Of a DNA stretch of 64,000 bases, positions 59,955-64,000 are shown one piece after another; position 1 is the stretch's first letter; each line of letters opens with the position of its first letter. Origin of the DNA: Chromohalobacter canadensis (GTDB taxonomy: Bacteria > Pseudomonadota > Gammaproteobacteria > Pseudomonadales > Halomonadaceae). The stretch covers positions 1 to 64,000 of the forward strand of contig NZ_JAJQJH010000011.1 in NCBI RefSeq assembly GCF_029544075.1, given 5' to 3'. Below the pieces are notes generated by a model. That model saw only the letters and a list, made by a program, of their open reading frames with translations. It searched no databases and was not told the DNA's origin. The translations under genes and the position numbers were made by a program.

Positions 59955-59974
59955 TTGCTACGGATTCGCTACAG
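59955..59974. repeat. Right-end integrase arm-type site
   Basis: TTGCTACGGATTCGCTACAG matches the left-end site at 46761-46780 in 15 of 20 positions, including both GCTAC units. It lies 33 bp inside the right attachment core. The stretch from 59805 to 60003 has no other gene. Confidence 0.6.
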
Positions 59975-60003
59975 AATGTCTGAAAGTCCCGCCGTTTAGG
60001 GCT

Positions 60004-60081
60004 TTAGGTCCAATCCATCATCGGGGCCACGGAAAATCGGCGGGCCCGCGCTAGCGAGTCTTGCGCTGATTTTTCAATCAT
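60004..60081 (-). pseudogene. dusA: Displaced native 5' end of dusA
   Basis: A 25-codon frame starts at the ATG at 60081 and ends with RRFSVAPMMDWT before a TAA created by the element end. The FSVAPMMDWT motif is the DusA start of barrel, also found in the functional gene at 46619 and upward. So this is the original first exon-like part of dusA, cut off by insertion. It keeps the native promoter upstream on the chromosome side. Confidence 0.92.
60008..60027. repeat. Right attachment-site core in dusA
   Basis: Exact copy of the 20-bp left core at 46619-46638. Sequence on either side of the two copies differs at once, so the repeat is exactly the shared core. Confidence 0.9.
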
Positions 60082-60274
60082 GTATGGCCTCCAAGAAAAA
60101 GGATGTACAGAACGGTAGCGGGTGCAGTGGCCGCGTATTGTACGCCATACAGGGCGATCGACAATATCAGGGAGTTTGAGAGGACGGTTCCACTGGCATG
60201 TGGTGCTGGAGGCGTCTTTTACACTCTGAAACTTTAAAGTGGCATTGTTTAATCCAGATCAGTTTAACTACTGA

Positions 60275-60450
60275 AATTCTTCTGCCATGGTGAAGATGTC
60301 CGCCATGGAAAGGTGGAGAGCAAGGAAGACAGGTAAAAAGGACGCCTAAAGAAGCACGGAAAGCATAGAGTACGAACAGGAAGTTCGTGACAACTGCAAG
60401 GAAATGCAGATTTGTGCGAAAGCCCGGCCGGTATCGGTCGGGCTTTTTTG
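60275..60450 (+). ncRNA. Candidate CsrB/RsmZ-type regulatory RNA
   Basis: The strand reads seven GGA motifs between 60307 and 60402. Three are displayed in hairpin loops: CCGCC-ATGGAAA-GGTGG (60300-60316), ACGAAC-AGGAA-GTTCGT (60372-60388) and CTGCA-AGGAAA-TGCAG (60394-60409). The RNA would end with the strong terminator at 60419-60450. A promoter TGGCAT, 17 bp, TTTAAC (60240-60268) gives a transcript of about 175 nt. This is the layout of RNAs that titrate the translation regulator CsrA/RsmA. I saw no perfect GacA box upstream. No reading frame of note competes with this call. Confidence 0.65.
60419..60450 (+). terminator. Rho-independent terminator of the candidate RNA
   Basis: AGCCCGGCCG-GTAT-CGGTCGGGCT is a near-perfect 10-bp stem followed by six T. 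The A-run before it means that it could also stop the minus-strand gene that ends at 60453. Confidence 0.9.
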
Positions 60451-60452
60451 TG

Positions 60453-60746
60453 TCAGGGTGATTGGTTGCGTTGATCTCTGAGCTCACGTTGCGAGTCTTC
60501 CAGACGGCGCCGAGAGCGCTTGAGTTGACGCTCTTGCCGCTGGCGCTCGTCGAAACGTTCATCGCGATGTTCGCTGCGGTTCAGTGACTGGCGACGCTCG
60601 ATCGTGGTGGCGCGGTCGCTGCTGACGTCACGTTGCAATTGATTGCGTTGTCGACTTTCGTTGAGTGAGTCGCGCTGACCAACGTCATCAGCCAGCACCG
60701 GCCATGCCAGGGCAAACAGTGTCACCAGCAGAATGGCTTTCATCAT
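60453..60746 (-). CDS. Small secreted Arg/Gln/Glu-rich protein
   Basis: The 97-residue protein has a signal peptide (MKAILLVTLFALAWPVLA) and a mature part made almost only of Arg, Gln, Glu, Ser and Asp, helical, with repeats of the kind RQRQERQLKRSRRRLED. It probably lives in the periplasm. GGGAGG lies before two adjacent ATG codons (60746 and 60743). I know no function. Confidence 0.7.
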   Translation of the reverse strand: MMKAILLVTLFALAWPVLADDVGQRDSLNESRQRNQLQRDVSSDRATTIERRQSLNRSEHRDERFDERQRQERQLKRSRRRLEDSQRELRDQRNQSP

Positions 60747-60836
60747 GATGCCTCCCGTTGATGAGGTCTGCACAGTATGGACCAAGACGTACTCCATGGT
60801 ATCCCTGAGACGGTCGGAAAAGCCTGCCGGTGGGTG

Positions 60837-61481
60837 TCAATCGCTGTCGTTACGCTGTTTCCAGCGAGCTTGAAGGCGCCCCGCGATTCGAAAAGGGAAT
60901 GGCTGGTTTGGGTCGACGGTCGTGCTATGCGAAGGGTCGACGATGCGCAACGTTTCCGGCTCCGGCTGGCTCAGGTATTGGATCATGAGCGCATGGCGCC
61001 ATTCGAGCAGGTAAAGACCTTCCTGCTGGAAGCTTGAGGTGGGCCGAATGGCGGCGATATCGCCTTCCTCGAGATAGGCGAATGTCTCACCTGCGCCTGG
61101 TGTTACTAGGTGACATCCCCGCACGAGGGCGTCGATGGCGGTGCCCGAGGCGGGGAGAGGGGCGGCGAGCGTGTGAGCTTCCCACGGCACCGGGGGCATG
61201 GTGTGTAGTGCCAAGAGGCGTGCATTGCCGAGCACGTCCTCGGTGATACGTTGAGAGGCCGTGGGTGTTGCGACGGCAGTGCTATCTTCGAGTAGCCGTT
61301 CAAGCGGACAATGCAGCGCATCGGCCAGCGCGATGAGTCGCTCGTGTCCGACTTGTTTTATCGTGCCGGATTCCCAATAGGAAATCGTGACATCCGATAC
61401 GCCGACACGTCTGGCTAAGGCGGCCTTGCTCAAGCCGGCGTCTATCCTTAGCTGCTTGATCCGGGGTCCCAGTGCGTCCAT
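60837..61481 (-). CDS. XRE-family regulator with S24-like C-terminal domain
   Basis: The 214-residue protein has an N-terminal XRE helix-turn-helix (LSKAALARRVGVSDVTISYW, residues about 18-40) and a C-terminal region with the spacing of LexA/CI-like S24 domains (LVTPGAGETFAYLEEGDIAAI). The Ser-Lys dyad is not clear, so self-cleavage is doubtful. It lies outside the element repeat but could be an old phage repressor or a host gene. The ATG at 61481 begins the conserved region. Confidence 0.75.
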   Translation of the reverse strand: MDALGPRIKQLRIDAGLSKAALARRVGVSDVTISYWESGTIKQVGHERLIALADALHCPLERLLEDSTAVATPTASQRITEDVLGNARLLALHTMPPVPWEAHTLAAPLPASGTAIDALVRGCHLVTPGAGETFAYLEEGDIAAIRPTSSFQQEGLYLLEWRHALMIQYLSQPEPETLRIVDPSHSTTVDPNQPFPFRIAGRLQARWKQRNDSD

Positions 61482-61610
61482 GTAGACATCTCGCCATGAG
61501 GTGAACGCGTTAGCATAGCCAGCCAATGCCAAAGTATGTTTCGGGTTGGGGGTTATGAACTGCACGCAGTGCGTATGCCCTATCTGGATTGCAGTGTAGG
61601 GAGGGAGAGA

Positions 61611-61727
61611 ATGAGGAAGAAAAGAGCGCCGGCCGTCCCGGAGAACAGCCTAATGGCGCAAAGAAAAGCTCGTTTCACTGAAGACACCACACGGCGCAGG
61701 AAAGCCGAAGCCGTCGAGCACCGTTAG
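61611..61727 (+). CDS. Possible 38-residue basic small protein
   Basis: A short frame has an excellent ribosome binding site (GGGAGGGAGAGA before the ATG) and encodes a basic peptide, MRKKRAPAVPENSLMAQRKA at its start. It lies in the 400-bp gap between the XRE regulator and the LysR gene, which holds nothing else clear. Homology is unknown, so the call rests on the start signal only. Confidence 0.35.
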   Translation: MRKKRAPAVPENSLMAQRKARFTEDTTRRRKAEAVEHR

Positions 61728-61850
61728 CGTGCGCGTGGCAACTTCGCTAGAAAAAGCCACGCATGTCGGGAGCGATACATCGCTTGCCCGAGCGCACCCA
61801 GTATAGGCAGTCGGCCTTTGCGTAATAAGAGGGTACAATCGAAAACTAGT

Positions 61851-61867
61851 GTTTCCGATTTGGAAAC
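61851..61867. promoter_or_regulatory. Inverted repeat upstream of the LysR gene
   Basis: GTTTCC-GATTT-GGAAAC lies 24-40 bp before the LysR ATG, and each arm is next to an ACTAGT. It is a plausible autoregulatory site of the LysR protein. Confidence 0.45.
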
Positions 61868-61890
61868 TAGTATGTCGGAGTATCTTCAAC

Positions 61891-62787
61891 ATGACGACAC
61901 TGGATGCATTGCGTGTCTTCGTCGAGGTCGTTCGTGCGGGCAGTTTTACCGCAGCGGCACGGCGTCTGAGTATTTCCAAGTCGTTGGCTTCCAAGCGCGT
62001 GGCTGCACTCGAGGATGAGTTGAGCGTCAGTCTATTAAATCGCTCGACGCGTTCACTGCGCCTCACGGAAGCCGGACAGATCTATTACGAGCATGGGCTG
62101 CGGGTCATCGAAGAGTTGCAGACGGCGGAGGCGCAGGTACAGTCGGTGACGTCGCAACCTCGAGGGCAACTCAAGGTCAGTGCCCAAGTGAGCTTCGGCT
62201 TCATGTACTTGGCGGCGCCGACCACGGCCTTCATGCGTCGCTATCCCGAGATGTCGGTGGAAATCCTGCTCGAGGATCAGCGCTTCGAGCCCATCGATGA
62301 GTCGGTGGATCTGGCCATTCGCATGGGGCCGATGCCGCCGTCGAGTCTGGTGTCGCGTCCACTGTGCAAAGTGGTCTATGGCTTGTATGCCGCGCCGGAT
62401 TATCTGGCCCGCGTTGGGCGGCCGCTGCACCCCAAGGACATCGCCGAGTTCGATACAGTGTTCTACGGCAATTACGATCTCGGCGCTCACTGGCGCTTTT
62501 CGCTCAATGGACAGCCGCTGGATATCGAGCCTAACTCTCGTCTGGTGATCAATAATCTGCTGGGCGTGGTCGAAGCGGCCAAGGCGGGATTCGGCTTGGC
62601 CTATCTGCCGACATTCGCGGCGCGTGCGGCGGTGGAGGAGGGGCAGCTGACACCCCTCTTGCAGCCGTATTGGAACGAGCATGGCAGCATGTTGGTGTTG
62701 TTTCGCTCGCGCAAATATCTGCCCGACAAGACCCGGGCTTACCTGGATTTCATCACGGAGTGGTTTCGCGAGCACCTGGCCTTGTGA
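61891..62787 (+). CDS. LysR-family transcriptional regulator
   Basis: The 298-residue regulator has an N-terminal winged helix (GSFTAAARRLSISKSLASKR, then LLNRSTRSLRLTEAG) and a C-terminal periplasmic-binding-like effector domain (LAIRMGPMPPSSLVSRPL, GFGLAYLPTFAA). It is of the CrgA/DsdC-like branch. No divergent target gene is present, so its regulon is unclear. The ATG at 61891 has GGAG ten bases upstream. Confidence 0.92.
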   Translation: MTTLDALRVFVEVVRAGSFTAAARRLSISKSLASKRVAALEDELSVSLLNRSTRSLRLTEAGQIYYEHGLRVIEELQTAEAQVQSVTSQPRGQLKVSAQVSFGFMYLAAPTTAFMRRYPEMSVEILLEDQRFEPIDESVDLAIRMGPMPPSSLVSRPLCKVVYGLYAAPDYLARVGRPLHPKDIAEFDTVFYGNYDLGAHWRFSLNGQPLDIEPNSRLVINNLLGVVEAAKAGFGLAYLPTFAARAAVEEGQLTPLLQPYWNEHGSMLVLFRSRKYLPDKTRAYLDFITEWFREHLAL

Positions 62788-62906
62788 AGAACGTGCTGGA
62801 CGAGTGCCATAGGGCCTATCCGATGCGTTTGTCTCGGCGGTACTGATGCCGGGTAGGTGCATGCGTATAATGATGCCATCGTCAGTCACCAATGATCGGG
62901 AACTTC

Positions 62907-64000
62907 ATGACCGTACGTACACGTATCGCGCCGTCGCCGACCGGCGATCCTCATGTCGGCACGGCCTATATAGCGCTGTTCAACCTATGCTTCGCGCGTC
63001 AGCATGGCGGGCAGTTCATCCTCCGCATCGAGGATACGGACCGAGTGCGCTCGACGGCCGAGTCGGAGCAGATGATCCTCGACTCCCTGCGCTGGCTGGG
63101 ACTCGAGTGGGATGAAGGTCCCGATATCGGCGGTCCTCATGGTCCGTATCGGCAGAGCGAGCGTGGCGATATCTATGCGCAATATGCACAGCAATTGCTC
63201 GACGCCGGGCATGCTTTCAAGTGCTATCGGACCAGCGAAGAGCTCGATGAACTGCGTGAGACGCGTAAGGCGGCGGGGCTGCACCTGGCGCTCAAGCCCG
63301 CCGATCTGGCGCTTGCCGACGAGGAAGTAGCGCGTCGCGAGCGTGAGCAATGGCCTTATGTAGTGCGCATGAAAGTGCCGGGCGAGGGCAGTTGCATCGT
63401 CAGCGACATGCTGCGGGGTGAGATCGAAGTCGACTGGGCGCAGGTCGATGCCCAGATCCTGCTCAAATCCGACGGTATGCCGACCTATCACTTGGCCAAT
63501 GTCGTCGACGACCATCTGATGGGCATCACGCATGTCATGCGCGGTGAGGAGTGGATTAACTCGGCGCCCAAGCACAAGCTGCTGTATGAGTACTTCGATT
63601 GGCCGATGCCGACGCTGTGCCATATGCCATTGCTGCGCAATCCAGATAAGTCGAAGCTATCCAAGCGCAAGAACCCGACCTCGATCAATTATTATCGGCA
63701 CATGGGCTTTTTGCCTCAGGCGGTGACCAACTATCTGGGCCGCATGGGTTGGTCGATGCCCGATGACCGCGAGAAGTTCACCCTCGAGGAAATGATGGAG
63801 AACTTCGATATTCAGCGCGTGTCGCTGGGCGGCCCGGTGTTCGATCTGGAGAAGCTCACTTGGCTCAACGGCGTCTATATCCGCGAGGATCTGGACGATG
63901 CCGCCTTGCTGGAAGCCCTGAGAGAGTGGGCCTTCAACGAGGAATACGTTAACCAGATCTTGCCGCAGGTACGTCCGCGAATCTCGACGCTCTCCGATGT
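62907..64000 (+). CDS. gltX: Glutamate-tRNA ligase, N-terminal part
   Basis: The first 364 codons of a class I glutamyl-tRNA synthetase run off the right edge. [19 protein letters not shown] holds the HIGH-like motif (here HVGT), and [12 protein letters not shown] holds the KMSKS-like loop. The tRNA-contacting DTDRVRST and [16 protein letters not shown] segments are normal. GGGAA precedes the ATG. The sequence is of the usual discriminating type of gammaproteobacteria as far as it can be read. The C-terminal anticodon-binding part lies outside the window. Confidence 0.96.
   Translation, partial: MTVRTRIAPSPTGDPHVGTAYIALFNLCFARQHGGQFILRIEDTDRVRSTAESEQMILDSLRWLGLEWDEGPDIGGPHGPYRQSERGDIYAQYAQQLLDAGHAFKCYRTSEELDELRETRKAAGLHLALKPADLALADEEVARREREQWPYVVRMKVPGEGSCIVSDMLRGEIEVDWAQVDAQILLKSDGMPTYHLANVVDDHLMGITHVMRGEEWINSAPKHKLLYEYFDWPMPTLCHMPLLRNPDKSKLSKRKNPTSINYYRHMGFLPQAVTNYLGRMGWSMPDDREKFTLEEMMENFDIQRVSLGGPVFDLEKLTWLNGVYIREDLDDAALLEALREWAFNEEYVNQILPQVRPRISTLSD

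Larger units (their letters stand above)
46619..60027. mobile_element. dusA-integrated, satellite-like element of about 13.4 kb
   Basis: A 20-bp direct repeat inside dusA marks both ends, with a tyrosine integrase next to the left end. Modules in order: integrase; leftward operon of replication protein, two unknowns and tail tape measure; leftward string of small genes; divergent Arc-type regulators; Ogr/Delta-like zinc finger; HigBA-type toxin-antitoxin pair. Missing are terminase, portal, capsid, head completion, tail tube, sheath, baseplate and lysis genes. Size and content fit a phage satellite or other parasite better than a full prophage. A decayed prophage is the alternative, but the intact, tightly packed genes argue against it. 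Confidence 0.85.

Noticed and set aside
46619-60027. Complete prophage
   Set aside because: No terminase, portal, capsid, tail tube, sheath, baseplate or lysis genes are present, and the gene density leaves no room for them.
61650-62066. Minus-strand 138-codon frame
   Set aside because: It runs through the LysR promoter and the start of the LysR gene, with no ribosome binding site and no known motif.
1-64000. CRISPR arrays, rRNA or tRNA genes, complete insertion sequences
   Set aside because: I saw no regularly spaced repeats, no clover-leaf sequence and no transposase in any frame.

Overview
The window looks like a chromosomal segment of a moderately halophilic gammaproteobacterium of the Halomonadaceae (Halomonas/Chromohalobacter-like). 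This is inferred from the high GC content, acidic proteins, the recC-recB-recD order, the biotin operon and the polyamine catabolic genes. No taxonomic marker settles it. The segment carries one 13.4 kb integrated element.

Layout. 119-1836: a two-gene amidoligase/glutamine-amidotransferase unit. 1867-7187: biotin operon bioB-F-(bioH remnant)-C-D-A with a paired BirA-type operator. 7322-17500: recC, recB, recD and a creatininase-family gene, joined by ATGA overlaps. 17514-24847: a set of pyrimidine/pterin-type enzymes (GTP cyclohydrolase II-like, RibD-type reductase, altered 6-pyruvoyl-tetrahydropterin synthase relative, zinc-less MDR dehydrogenase) with a glycosyltransferase, a methyltransferase, a flippase-like membrane protein and a CDP-alcohol phosphatidyltransferase. 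Together with the creatininase gene this could make an unknown glycosylated or lipid-linked heterocycle. 24933-45662: a polyamine/agmatine/GABA island with two related LuxR-type regulators, two glutamine-synthetase-like ligases, a glutamyl-amide hydrolase, agmatine deiminase, antiporter, aminotransferase, carbamoyl-amidohydrolase-type enzyme, aldehyde dehydrogenase, a Pot-type ABC transporter, two FAD amine oxidases and an AstE/ASPA-like hydrolase. A palindromic motif with ATACCCC arms recurs at three of its promoters.

45670-60081: dusA carries an insertion. The element is bounded by a 20-bp direct repeat (46619-46638 and 60008-60027), and the displaced native dusA 5' end remains at 60004-60081. 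It encodes an integrase, a P2 gpA-like HUH replication protein, a PrtN-like regulator, an Ogr/Delta-like zinc finger, AlpA- and Arc-type DNA-binding proteins, a HigBA-type toxin-antitoxin pair, many small unknown genes and a complete tail tape measure protein. There is no capsid, portal, terminase, tail tube or lysis gene, so it resembles a phage satellite more than a prophage.

60082-64000: a candidate CsrB/RsmZ-type small RNA with GGA hairpin loops and a strong terminator, a secreted charged protein, an XRE/S24-like regulator, a LysR regulator and the first 364 codons of gltX.

Most interesting: the satellite-like element with its own tape measure, the pyrimidine/pterin-glycolipid-like cluster, the CsrB-like RNA, the bioH remnant and a possible N-carbamoyl route from agmatine to GABA.
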